Positions 1 to 6,548 of a stretch of DNA of 8,894 nucleotides are shown here, one piece after another; position 1 is the first letter of the stretch; each line of letters begins with the position of its first letter. The notes below the pieces were generated by a model that worked only from the letters and a program-made list of their open reading frames with translations, did not search any database and had not been told where the DNA came from. Source of the DNA: an uncultured Mucispirillum sp. (lineage in GTDB: Bacteria; Chrysiogenota; Deferribacteres; Deferribacterales; Mucispirillaceae); contig CALADT010000143.1 of assembly GCA_937890655.1 (NCBI GenBank), positions 1-8,894 of the forward strand. The letters run 5' to 3'. Both the position numbers and the translations under genes were made by a program.

Positions 1-2200
1 TGGTTATGCTGCAAAAATTGATGAAGTTAGGTTTGAAGGCAATAAAAGGATACCAGAATCAAGAATAAAACCTTATATTTTGAAAGCAGGTGTTGAGTTT
101 AATATAGAAAAATTAAACGACAGTATAAAAAAATTATATTCCACAGGGCTGTTTTTAAGTATTGACGGTGATTTAACAGTTGATGGGGATAAATTTGTTC
201 TTATATATAAACTAGAAGAAATGCCTATTATAGGGAGTATTATTTATAAAGGTAATAAGGAAGTAAAATCTTCTAAATTAAAAGAAGATTTACCACTTAA
301 AACAGGCACAGTTTTTAGTTTTACTAATATAGAGCAAGCACTAAATAAAATAAAAAGTGTATATGAAGAAGAAAACAGGTTTGGCACATCTGTTACATTT
401 AGAGTAGAGCCTAGAACAATTAATAGTGTTGATATTTATTTTGATATAGTAGAAAAACCAAAAGCAAAAATCTATAATATTTACATATACGGTAACGATA
501 ATATTACTCGTGATAAAATCATATCAGCTATCCCCACAAAAGAACGTGGGTTTTGGTCTTTTATAACAAGTAGTGGTAAAATATCTCAAGAAATGATGGA
601 AGCAGATAAGGAGCTTATTCGTCTTTTATATTTAGAGCAGGGTTATGCTAAAGTGTCTGTTGGAGAACCAGAACTTGTTTATGAAAAAGAAAACCCAGAT
701 AGAGCAAAACTTTATTTTAGGGTAAAAGAAAATGACCAATACTTTGTTAGGTCTATTGATATTGCAGGTAACGAAAAACTTTCAAAAGATGAGCTTTTTA
801 AATATATTACACTAAAAAAGAAAGATGTATTTAACATAAAAAAATATCAAGAAGATATACAACGTCTAACAGAAGCATATACTTCCATAGGTTATGCCTA
901 TGCCAATGTTGAACCATTAATAACATTAGATGATGAAACAAAAGAAGTTGATATTACTTATAAAATTGAAGAAAGTTTTCTTGTGCGTATAGGCAGAATT
1001 AATATTACAGGTAATACATCCACAAGTGATAGGGTTATAAGACGCCAAATTGATCAAATGGAAGGTGCTTTATATAACAGCAGGCTTATTCGTGAAGCAA
1101 AAGCTAACACTATGGGCACAGGTTATTTTGAAAATGTGCAAATAGCAGAAAGAAACATAACTCCTGATGTGGTTGATTTAGATGTTACAGTAAAAGAACA
1201 GTCCACAGGAACATTTAGTTTAGGTGCAGCATATTCTACTATTGATGGTTTATTGGGTATGGTGCAACTTTCAAGAAATAACTTTATGGGTTGGGGGCAT
1301 TCTTTATCATTAAGAGCAGAAATCTCTCAAGAAAGAATGGACTTCTTTTTCAGCTATACAGACCCATGGCTTTTTGACTGGCCGGTTTCTGCAGGGCTTG
1401 ATATTTTCTCTTTGGAAAGGGAATGGTATGAATATAGCAGATATTCTCTTGGTGGCTCTTTAAGGTTAGGGCATGCTATTATAAAACGTAAACTTTTTAT
1501 GAATTACAGGCTATCAGCTTATACAGTTGATATTTTTGATATACAAAGTGATGCTTCAAAATATGTATGGGAACAAGCAGGTAGAACAGAAACCCACAGT
1601 TTTTCACCGTCTATTATGTGGAACACACTAGATAACCCAATGGACCCAACAAGAGGTAATAAAAGCCAGCTTTATTTTGATTTTGCCGGTTCTTTTTTAG
1701 GTGGTGATGCCCACTTCTTTAAAATAGGTGCTGAAACTACGCAGTATTTTCCTGTGGCTTTAAATGGTGCATTAGGATTTATGCTTCACGGGGAAGCAGG
1801 GTATATTACATCTATTAAAGAGGGTGCAAAAATACCTATTGATGAAAGGTTCCGTTTAGGTGGTATAAATAGTGTTCGTGGTTTTGATTATGGAGATATT
1901 AGCCCATTAGATGAAGACGGTTTACCATATGGTGGAACATCTTATTATCAAGTAAATGCAGAATTTATATTCCCAATAAAACAGGATATTAAATTAAAAG
2001 GTGTGTTATTTTTAGATATGGGGCTTGCTTTAGCAGAAAATGAAAGCTGGTTTAAAGAAGAACCACGTTTTAGTGCCGGTGCCGGTTTAAGGTGGGTAAC
2101 TCCAATGGGGCCATTTAGAGTGGAATGGGGTTATAAATTAAATAGAAGAGCAGATGAAACCCCTTATAAATTTGAATTTTCCATAGGTGGAACATTCTAA
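1..2200 (+). CDS. bamA: BamA, outer membrane protein assembly factor (5'-truncated by the window edge)
   Basis: This is the central Omp85 subunit of the BAM complex, which folds and inserts beta-barrel proteins into the outer membrane. The reading frame is open from base 2, giving 732 visible residues; the true start lies upstream, and the TTG at 80 is internal because the codons before it already read as POTRA sequence (FEGNKRIPESRI). Five POTRA domains follow one another at roughly visible residues 5-75, 76-155, 156-247, 248-327 and 328-400, each opening with a strand and a G-N pair. The C-terminal beta-barrel starts near residue 402. It contains the conserved loop-6 VRGF motif at 625-628 and ends in FSIGGTF, the aromatic-terminated beta-signal expected of an outer-membrane barrel. 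The missing N-terminus should be little more than the signal peptide. It is followed by a 108-bp gap containing a promoter for skp. The assignment is very secure. Confidence 0.97.
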   Translation, partial: GYAAKIDEVRFEGNKRIPESRIKPYILKAGVEFNIEKLNDSIKKLYSTGLFLSIDGDLTVDGDKFVLIYKLEEMPIIGSIIYKGNKEVKSSKLKEDLPLKTGTVFSFTNIEQALNKIKSVYEEENRFGTSVTFRVEPRTINSVDIYFDIVEKPKAKIYNIYIYGNDNITRDKIISAIPTKERGFWSFITSSGKISQEMMEADKELIRLLYLEQGYAKVSVGEPELVYEKENPDRAKLYFRVKENDQYFVRSIDIAGNEKLSKDELFKYITLKKKDVFNIKKYQEDIQRLTEAYTSIGYAYANVEPLITLDDETKEVDITYKIEESFLVRIGRINITGNTSTSDRVIRRQIDQMEGALYNSRLIREAKANTMGTGYFENVQIAERNITPDVVDLDVTVKEQSTGTFSLGAAYSTIDGLLGMVQLSRNNFMGWGHSLSLRAEISQERMDFFFSYTDPWLFDWPVSAGLDIFSLEREWYEYSRYSLGGSLRLGHAIIKRKLFMNYRLSAYTVDIFDIQSDASKYVWEQAGRTETHSFSPSIMWNTLDNPMDPTRGNKSQLYFDFAGSFLGGDAHFFKIGAETTQYFPVALNGALGFMLHGEAGYITSIKEGAKIPIDERFRLGGINSVRGFDYGDISPLDEDGLPYGGTSYYQVNAEFIFPIKQDIKLKGVLFLDMGLALAENESWFKEEPRFSAGAGLRWVTPMGPFRVEWGYKLNRRADETPYKFEFSIGGTF

Positions 2201-2236
2201 AATTATGGTGAAAAAAATATTTTTTTAGTTAAAAAC

Positions 2237-2266
2237 TTGATTTTGAAAGATATTATATGTTATAAT
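2237..2266 (+). promoter_or_regulatory. Predicted sigma-70-type promoter for the skp-lpxD-fabZ-lpxA unit
   Basis: In the gap between bamA and skp, a -35-like TTGATT (2237-2242) and a perfect -10 TATAAT (2261-2266) are separated by 18 bp. A TG at 2258-2259 gives the extended form TGnTATAAT. Transcription would start near 2273, leaving a leader of about 35 nt before the skp ATG and its AGGAGA ribosome binding site at 2298-2303. The extended -10 makes this better than the chance TATAAT matches expected in AT-rich DNA. It would let the skp-lpx genes be expressed separately from bamA, though read-through from bamA is also possible. Confidence 0.6.
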
Positions 2267-2308
2267 ACCATTCAAATAAATTATAGGTAATTATATTAGG
2301 AGAAAAAA

Positions 2309-2836
2309 ATGAAAAAAATTTTATTACTAACTATGGTTTTTTGTTTTACAGTAGCAGGTTTTTCTTATGCAGAAAGTAAAATCGGTGTTATTGATATTCA
2401 AGGGATTATGATGCAATCAAAAGCTGGTGTTAAAGCATCTGGCGAGCTTAAAACATTAGGGGAAAGTGCTGTTAAAAAATTAAAAGCTAAAGAAGCAGAA
2501 GTAAAAAAATTAGCAGATGATATTAATAAACAAAAATCTTCTTTATCTCAAACAGCTTTACAAAATAAAAATATAGAGCTTAACAAAAAAAGTTTAGAGC
2601 TTGAAAGAATGCAAAAAGATTTACAAACAGAACTTCAAACTCAAGAAGCTATGAAACTAGATGCCATATTTAAAGAATTAGAGCCTGTTGTAAACGATTA
2701 TGCTAAAGAAAAAGGTTTTGATGTTATTTTTATAAAACAACCTGGAATTATGGCTTATGCTAACCCAGAAGTTGATATTACAAAAGATATTATTTCAAGA
2801 TTTGACATTAAATGGTCAAAAAAAGGAACTAATTAA
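2309..2836 (+). CDS. skp: Skp/OmpH family periplasmic chaperone
   Basis: This small periplasmic chaperone holds unfolded outer-membrane proteins between the Sec translocon and BAM. The 175-residue product begins with a clear signal peptide: MKK, a hydrophobic core, and a predicted signal-peptidase I site after FSYA at residue 21. The mature protein opens with the typical strand IGVIDIQGIM, then a long charged, Lys/Glu/Gln-rich helical stretch (about residues 40-118) matching the coiled-coil tentacles of Skp. It closes with the family's C-terminal segment (YAKEKGFDVIF, then DITKDIISRF). The length is normal for the family. The ATG at 2309 is supported by AGGAGA six bases upstream. Position directly after bamA and before lpxD is the classic arrangement. 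The gene is likely the first of the promoter at 2237-2266. Confidence 0.93.
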   Translation: MKKILLLTMVFCFTVAGFSYAESKIGVIDIQGIMMQSKAGVKASGELKTLGESAVKKLKAKEAEVKKLADDINKQKSSLSQTALQNKNIELNKKSLELERMQKDLQTELQTQEAMKLDAIFKELEPVVNDYAKEKGFDVIFIKQPGIMAYANPEVDITKDIISRFDIKWSKKGTN

Positions 2837-2847
2837 AAGGTAATATT

Positions 2848-3858
2848 ATGGCATTACATAAAATAAACGTTAGTTTATCAAATATTGCTAGTTTACTAAA
2901 AGGTCAATTACAGGGTGCAGATATTAATATAACAGGTCTTTGCACCCCTGAAGACCAAACTGAAGGCAGCATATGTATAATATCTGCAAAACAAAATACA
3001 ATTTATGCAAAAGAAGGCAAAGCTGCTGCTTATATCGTTACAGAGGGCTTAACTTTAGAAACAGATAAACCTTTAATTATAGTAAAAGATGCACGTCCTG
3101 CCCTTGTTACAATATTAAATTATATTTATCCCGTAGAAAAAATAGAACAATATATTTCTAAATTTGTAGCTATTGATGAAAGTGTTAAATTAGCAGAACC
3201 AATTTATATTGATAATTTTGTATCAATATCCAAAAATGTAACCATTGGCAAAAATACAAAAATATACCCAAATGTAGTAATTGGTGAAAATGTTACCATA
3301 GGGGAAAATTGTATTATTTACCCAAATGTTACAATATATGAAAATATTACCATAGGTAATAATGTTATTATCCATGCAGGAGCAGTTATAGGGGCTGACG
3401 GTTTTGGGTTTATACCAGCAGAAAACCCTATTAAAATACAGCAAAAAGGCACTGTTATTCTTCATGATTATGTGGAAATAGGGGCAAATACATGTATTGA
3501 TAGAGCAACTATCGGTTCAACAGAAATAGGTTTTGGCACTAAAATAGATGATTTAGTTATGGTGGGCCATAACACCCATTTAGGAAAAGCCTGCTTAATT
3601 GCAAGTCAGGTTGGTTTTAGTGGTAGTATTAAAGCTGGGGACTTTATTGTTGCAGGTGGTCAAACAGGCTTTGCTGATCATATAACTATTGCAACAGGTA
3701 GTATGTTTGGTGGGCAGACAGGTGTTGCCTCAAGTATTACTAAAAAAGGTAACTATATGGGTTCGCCTTGTATGGAATTTACTAAATATGCAAAATCACA
3801 TGCAGTATTTCAAGAACTGCCAGAATTAAAACGGAGGGTTAGGGATCTTGGAAAATAG
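2848..3858 (+). CDS. lpxD: LpxD, UDP-3-O-acylglucosamine N-acyltransferase
   Basis: LpxD transfers a hydroxyacyl chain from acyl carrier protein to the 2-amino group of the UDP-3-O-acyl-glucosamine lipid A precursor, in the cytoplasm. The 336-residue protein has an N-terminal uridine-binding region (about 1-100), then a left-handed beta-helix of hexapeptide repeats (about 105-290) with the I-G-x-N pattern, and a short helical C-terminus. The conserved GADGFGF (182-188) and the motif MVGHNTHLGK are present; His241 corresponds to the catalytic base (His239 in E. coli). Length is normal. The ATG lies 11 bp after skp with a weak AAAAGG site at 2835-2840. Its last 11 bases overlap the start of fabZ, and the fabZ ribosome binding site lies inside this gene, so the two are probably translationally coupled. 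Confidence 0.96.
   Translation: MALHKINVSLSNIASLLKGQLQGADINITGLCTPEDQTEGSICIISAKQNTIYAKEGKAAAYIVTEGLTLETDKPLIIVKDARPALVTILNYIYPVEKIEQYISKFVAIDESVKLAEPIYIDNFVSISKNVTIGKNTKIYPNVVIGENVTIGENCIIYPNVTIYENITIGNNVIIHAGAVIGADGFGFIPAENPIKIQQKGTVILHDYVEIGANTCIDRATIGSTEIGFGTKIDDLVMVGHNTHLGKACLIASQVGFSGSIKAGDFIVAGGQTGFADHITIATGSMFGGQTGVASSITKKGNYMGSPCMEFTKYAKSHAVFQELPELKRRVRDLGK
3833..3838 (+). promoter_or_regulatory. Ribosome binding site inside lpxD that sets the TTG start of fabZ
   Basis: GGAGGG is the strongest Shine-Dalgarno-like match in the window and lies within the last lpxD codons. It is 9 nt upstream of the TTG at 3848. No ATG or GTG in the fabZ frame occurs between this site and the conserved LPHRYPFLLVDR block, so this site decides the unusual start. 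Confidence 0.75.
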
Positions 3859-4297
3859 AATAATAGAAATTGATGAAATTAAAACATTATTACCACATAG
3901 GTATCCATTTTTACTTGTGGATAGGGTTGTGGAAATTACAGATACGACCATAAAAGGTTATAAAAACGTTACAGTAAACGAAGAATTTTTTAACGGCCAT
4001 TTTCCTGAATTTCCTGTTATGCCAGGAGTATTAATTATTGAAGCATTAGCACAAATTGCAGGAATATATGCTATTTTAAAAATGAAAGAGGATGGCACTT
4101 TTAAAGAAGGTCAAAAAACATTATTTACAGGTATAAATAACGCAAAATTTGCAACTCCTGTTAGGCCGGGGGACAGGCTTGAACTTGAATCTGAATATGT
4201 TAAAGATAAAATGGGTATATGGTGGTTTAATGTTACAGCAAAAGTAGACGGTAAAAAAGTAGCAAGTGCAGAAATATCAGCAGCTTTAAGAGTATAA
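3848..4297 (+). CDS. fabZ: FabZ, 3-hydroxyacyl-[acyl-carrier-protein] dehydratase
   Basis: FabZ removes water from 3-hydroxyacyl-ACP in fatty acid elongation. Its substrate is also the acyl donor used by LpxA and LpxD, so it competes with lipid A synthesis at a branch point, which explains its place between the two. The 149-residue hot-dog-fold protein shows LLPHRYPFLLVDR (14-26) and the active-site stretch FFNGHFPEFPVMPG. His51 and Glu65 (in IEALAQIAG) match the catalytic His/Glu pair. Length is normal. Translation starts at a TTG, chosen because of the strong GGAGGG site 9 nt upstream and because the resulting N-terminus has family length. It overlaps lpxD by 11 bp; lpxA follows 16 bp after the stop. 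Confidence 0.96.
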   Translation: MENRIIEIDEIKTLLPHRYPFLLVDRVVEITDTTIKGYKNVTVNEEFFNGHFPEFPVMPGVLIIEALAQIAGIYAILKMKEDGTFKEGQKTLFTGINNAKFATPVRPGDRLELESEYVKDKMGIWWFNVTAKVDGKKVASAEISAALRV

Positions 4298-4313
4298 TTT
4301 TTAGGAGAATATT

Positions 4314-5093
4314 ATGGCTAATATACACCCAAGTGCAGAAGTAGATAAAACAGCAGTAATAGCAGATACAGCAGAAATAGGTAGAAATGCTTATGTAGGG
4401 CCACACTGTGTTATTGGTGAAAATGTAAAAATAGGTATGAATGCTATTGTGGAGTGTCATACAGAAATAGGGGATAGAACTATTTTATCGCCTAATGCAC
4501 ATGTAGGTGGAGCACCACAAGATTATTCTTTTAAAAACGAAGATACAAAACTTATAATAGGTAAAGACTGTGTAATTAGAGAGTTTGCACCAATTCACAG
4601 AGCTACCACAAAAGAGGACTGGAAAACAGAAATAGGGGACGGTTGCCTTATTATGGCACTATCTCATATAGGCCATGATTGTAAATTTGGTAATAATGTT
4701 ACTTTAGTTGCCTCTATGATTCCGGGCCATGTTCATGTGGATGATTTTGCTTTAATTTCAGGTTATGCAGCTATTCACCAAGGAGTGCATATTGGCACGA
4801 TGGCTATGGTTTCAGGTATGAGTAGAATATCTCTTGATGTGCCACCATACTGTATAGCAGCAGACCCTGTAAAGGGCAGAATTGCAGGACTTAATGTTGT
4901 AGGCTTAAAAAGACGTGGAGTAAATGCCGAAGCAAGAAGAGAGCTATCAAGAGCTTTAAAAATCTTTTTAAATAGAGCTTATTCTTTAGATGAAGCAAAA
5001 GAAAAACTAAAAGAACTAGAACAATTAGATGAAGTAGTAACTTTTAGAAATTTTATAGAAGAATCTTCCCGCAGGGGAATAACAAGGGTTTAA
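4314..5093 (+). CDS. lpxA: LpxA, acyl-ACP--UDP-N-acetylglucosamine O-acyltransferase
   Basis: LpxA catalyses the first step of lipid A synthesis, moving a hydroxyacyl chain from ACP to the 3-position of UDP-GlcNAc in the cytoplasm. The 259-residue protein has a hexapeptide-repeat beta-helix (about 1-185) and a helical C-terminal part with GLKRRG (197-202). Against E. coli LpxA, HIGHDC places the catalytic base at His121 (E. coli His125), with His118, His139 and His155 matching His122, His144 and His160. The residue matching the chain-length ruler Gly173 is Gly168, so a longer acyl chain (C14-like) is plausible rather than the C10 of enzymes with Met there. AGGAGA at 4303-4308 supports the ATG. 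The next gene is a GnnA-like oxidoreductase, so the natural substrate could be the 3-amino analogue of UDP-GlcNAc. Confidence 0.96.
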   Translation: MANIHPSAEVDKTAVIADTAEIGRNAYVGPHCVIGENVKIGMNAIVECHTEIGDRTILSPNAHVGGAPQDYSFKNEDTKLIIGKDCVIREFAPIHRATTKEDWKTEIGDGCLIMALSHIGHDCKFGNNVTLVASMIPGHVHVDDFALISGYAAIHQGVHIGTMAMVSGMSRISLDVPPYCIAADPVKGRIAGLNVVGLKRRGVNAEARRELSRALKIFLNRAYSLDEAKEKLKELEQLDEVVTFRNFIEESSRRGITRV

Positions 5094-5105
5094 CAGGGTA
5101 TAAAT

Positions 5106-6077
5106 ATGTTAAATGTAGGTTTAATAGGACTTGGGAAAATGGGTAAATATCACTTAAATTTATATAGTGATATTAAAGATGTAAAGCTAATGGGAATATG
5201 TGATGCAAATAAAGAACTTGTATCAGATATTGCAGAAAAAGTAGGTGTAACAGGTTATACTGATTATAAAGAAATGTTTCCTTATGTGGATGCTATAACT
5301 ATTGCAGCACCTACAAGGTTTCATTATGAAATAGCAAAAGAGTGTTTACTTGCTGGTAAACATTTACTTGTGGAAAAACCTATTACTACAAATTATGATG
5401 AGGCAAAAGAGCTTTTTGATATAGCAATTTCAAAAAACCTTGTATTACATATTGGCCATGTGGAACGTTTTAATGGTGCAGTGCAGGAAATCCGTAAAAT
5501 TAGTGAAAACCCTAAATTTGTAGAATCAAAACGTGTGGCACAGTTTAACCCTAATTTTAAGGCGGATAGTATTGTTCTTGATTTAATGATACATGATATT
5601 GATATTGTTTTAAATTTAGTAAACAGCCCTGTAAAAGCTATTGAGGCTATGGGGTCTAAAGTTTATACAGAACTTGCTGATTTTGCTTCAGTTAATATTG
5701 CTTTTGCAAATAATACTGTTGCAAATTTATTTGTTAGTAGAATGAGCCAAATAAAAGAAAGGTATATGACAGTCTATGAAGAAAACGCTTTATATAAATT
5801 AGATTTTACCACTCAAGATATTAATATTTATAGGCAGGGTCAAACTCAACAGACAATGAGTGAAACAGAGTTGCGTTATAAAAACGAATTTATTCAAGAA
5901 CGTTTATTTGTATATAAAGAAAACCCATTAAAAAGTGAAATTATGCACTTTATAAACTGTGTAACAGGTAAAACAAAAAGAACAGTTACAGTAGAACATG
6001 ATTTAGCATCACTTTTTGTAGCTTTAAAAACTGATGAACTTTTAAGAAAAGGCACATATGGGCAGGTGGAGTTATAA
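5106..6077 (+). CDS. Gfo/Idh/MocA-family oxidoreductase, candidate GnnA (UDP-GlcNAc 3-dehydrogenase)
   Basis: This is an NAD(P)-dependent sugar oxidoreductase. The 323-residue protein has an N-terminal Rossmann fold with GLGKMG (8-13), the family's EKP motif at 90-92, then GHVERFN (117-123). The central DLMIHDID (159-166) carries the His163 expected near the sugar. The C-terminal half is the usual alpha/beta substrate domain. Family membership is clear; the substrate is inferred. In Acidithiobacillus ferrooxidans gnnA lies beside lpxA, and GnnA oxidises the 3-hydroxyl of UDP-GlcNAc before GnnB aminates it, giving lipid A with amide-linked chains. Position 12 bp after lpxA fits this role. No aminotransferase partner is visible in the window, so another sugar-nucleotide substrate remains possible. 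The start has only a weak CAGGG site. The stop lies within an inverted repeat (6071-6099). Confidence 0.85.
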   Translation: MLNVGLIGLGKMGKYHLNLYSDIKDVKLMGICDANKELVSDIAEKVGVTGYTDYKEMFPYVDAITIAAPTRFHYEIAKECLLAGKHLLVEKPITTNYDEAKELFDIAISKNLVLHIGHVERFNGAVQEIRKISENPKFVESKRVAQFNPNFKADSIVLDLMIHDIDIVLNLVNSPVKAIEAMGSKVYTELADFASVNIAFANNTVANLFVSRMSQIKERYMTVYEENALYKLDFTTQDINIYRQGQTQQTMSETELRYKNEFIQERLFVYKENPLKSEIMHFINCVTGKTKRTVTVEHDLASLFVALKTDELLRKGTYGQVEL

Positions 6078-6099
6078 GTTTATAAAAATAACTTATAAC
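6071..6099 (+). repeat. Perfect 10-bp inverted repeat spanning the oxidoreductase stop codon
   Basis: GTTATAAGTT (6071-6080) and AACTTATAAC (6090-6099) are exact reverse complements with a 9-nt loop. The left arm contains the TAA stop of the preceding gene (6075-6077), and the right arm ends just before the AGGT ribosome binding site of the next gene. No T-run follows, so it does not look like an intrinsic terminator. A folded transcript could affect mRNA processing or translation of the following gene. An AT-rich stem of this size can also arise by chance. Confidence 0.45.
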
Positions 6100-6108
6100 A
6101 GGTAATTT

Positions 6109-6519
6109 ATGGCTAATAGTAAGCATATTTTTGAAAAAGGCATAATAACAGGCAGAAAACTTTCTAAAATAATGGAAGATAATATAAATTATGGCCTTTA
6201 TATTGCCTATGGGCTTAATAGAGATGATACAGGGCAATGTGTAGTTGTAAAAAATAAGACTATTATGGCTGTGGAATCTTCTGAAGGTCATATTGATACA
6301 ATTAAAAGAGGCTGCCACTTATCTAACGGTAAAGCATGTGTTATTATTACAAATAAAAATAATAATGATTGTATAAGTGTAGATATATTGCATATTATGA
6401 AAAAACATAAAGGAGTGCTATTAGCATTAGAGTATGGTATTGTTACTGATAATATGGAAGAATTTATAAAATATGCAAAAAAATATAAAATTATTTTATA
6501 CGTATTTAATAAAGAATAA
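6109..6519 (+). CDS. Half-length LpxI-like protein (C-terminal domain only)
   Basis: LpxI (DUF1009) hydrolyses UDP-2,3-diacylglucosamine in lipid A synthesis in bacteria lacking LpxH and normally has two domains, about 270-280 residues. This 136-residue protein resembles only the linker and C-terminal domain. GIITGRKLSKIMEDNINYGL matches the linker, DTGQCVVVKN (40-49) the DIGQ-VVV strand, and AVESSEGHIDTIKRG (54-68) the AVEA-EGTD--I-R block. The C-terminal LALEYGIV..NMEEFIKYAKKYKI resembles the family's last strand and helix. Key positions are altered. The usual D of EGTD is Ile62 or shifted to Asp63; in the later QxxRxDLP motif only Asp92 (compare Asp225 of Caulobacter LpxI) seems kept, with Ser for Arg; and about seven residues appear missing after it. 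The start has an AGGT site 5 nt upstream. The family call rests on remembered consensus. It may be a retained non-catalytic domain, a divergent enzyme, or a slowly decaying remnant. Confidence 0.65.
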   Translation: MANSKHIFEKGIITGRKLSKIMEDNINYGLYIAYGLNRDDTGQCVVVKNKTIMAVESSEGHIDTIKRGCHLSNGKACVIITNKNNNDCISVDILHIMKKHKGVLLALEYGIVTDNMEEFIKYAKKYKIILYVFNKE

Positions 6520-6529
6520 ATATTAAATA
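6503..6529 (+). repeat. 9-bp inverted repeat spanning the stop codon of the LpxI-like gene
   Basis: TATTTAATA (6503-6511) and TATTAAATA (6521-6529) are exact reverse complements with a 9-nt loop. A G-U pair could extend the stem by one on RNA. The loop contains most of the TAA stop (6517-6519). There is no following T-run and the stem is purely A/T, so it is a poor terminator candidate. Its geometry resembles the repeat at 6071-6099, on the other side of the same short gene. Confidence 0.35.
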
Positions 6530-6548
6530 TAGCAAATAAAGAGGATTA

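Noticed and set aside
80..2200. A TTG start at 80 for the first gene.
   Set aside because: The frame is open from base 2 and the 26 codons before 80 read as conserved first-POTRA sequence, so this is an internal codon of a longer bamA.
2211..2226. The perfect palindrome AAAAAAATATTTTTTT after bamA as an intrinsic terminator.
   Set aside because: The stem is only A-T pairs with no loop beyond the palindrome and no G-C core. It would fold very weakly, and such runs are expected in this composition.
3238..3400. Short repeated DNA words (AATGTTACCATA-like) inside lpxD, looking like a DNA repeat.
   Set aside because: They follow from the hexapeptide repeats of the LpxD beta-helix and are explained by the protein.
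3223..3465. An 80-codon minus-strand open frame inside lpxD.
   Set aside because: It lies fully antisense to the hexapeptide-repeat region of lpxD, has low-complexity Asn/Tyr/Ile content and resembles no protein I know.
4233..4460. A minus-strand open frame across the fabZ-lpxA junction.
   Set aside because: It is antisense to two well-supported genes, with a low-complexity Leu/Tyr/Ile/Phe-rich translation; a composition artefact.
5986..6318. A 110-codon minus-strand open frame across the oxidoreductase and the LpxI-like gene.
   Set aside because: It overlaps two plus-strand frames with protein-family similarity and shows no recognisable motif of its own.
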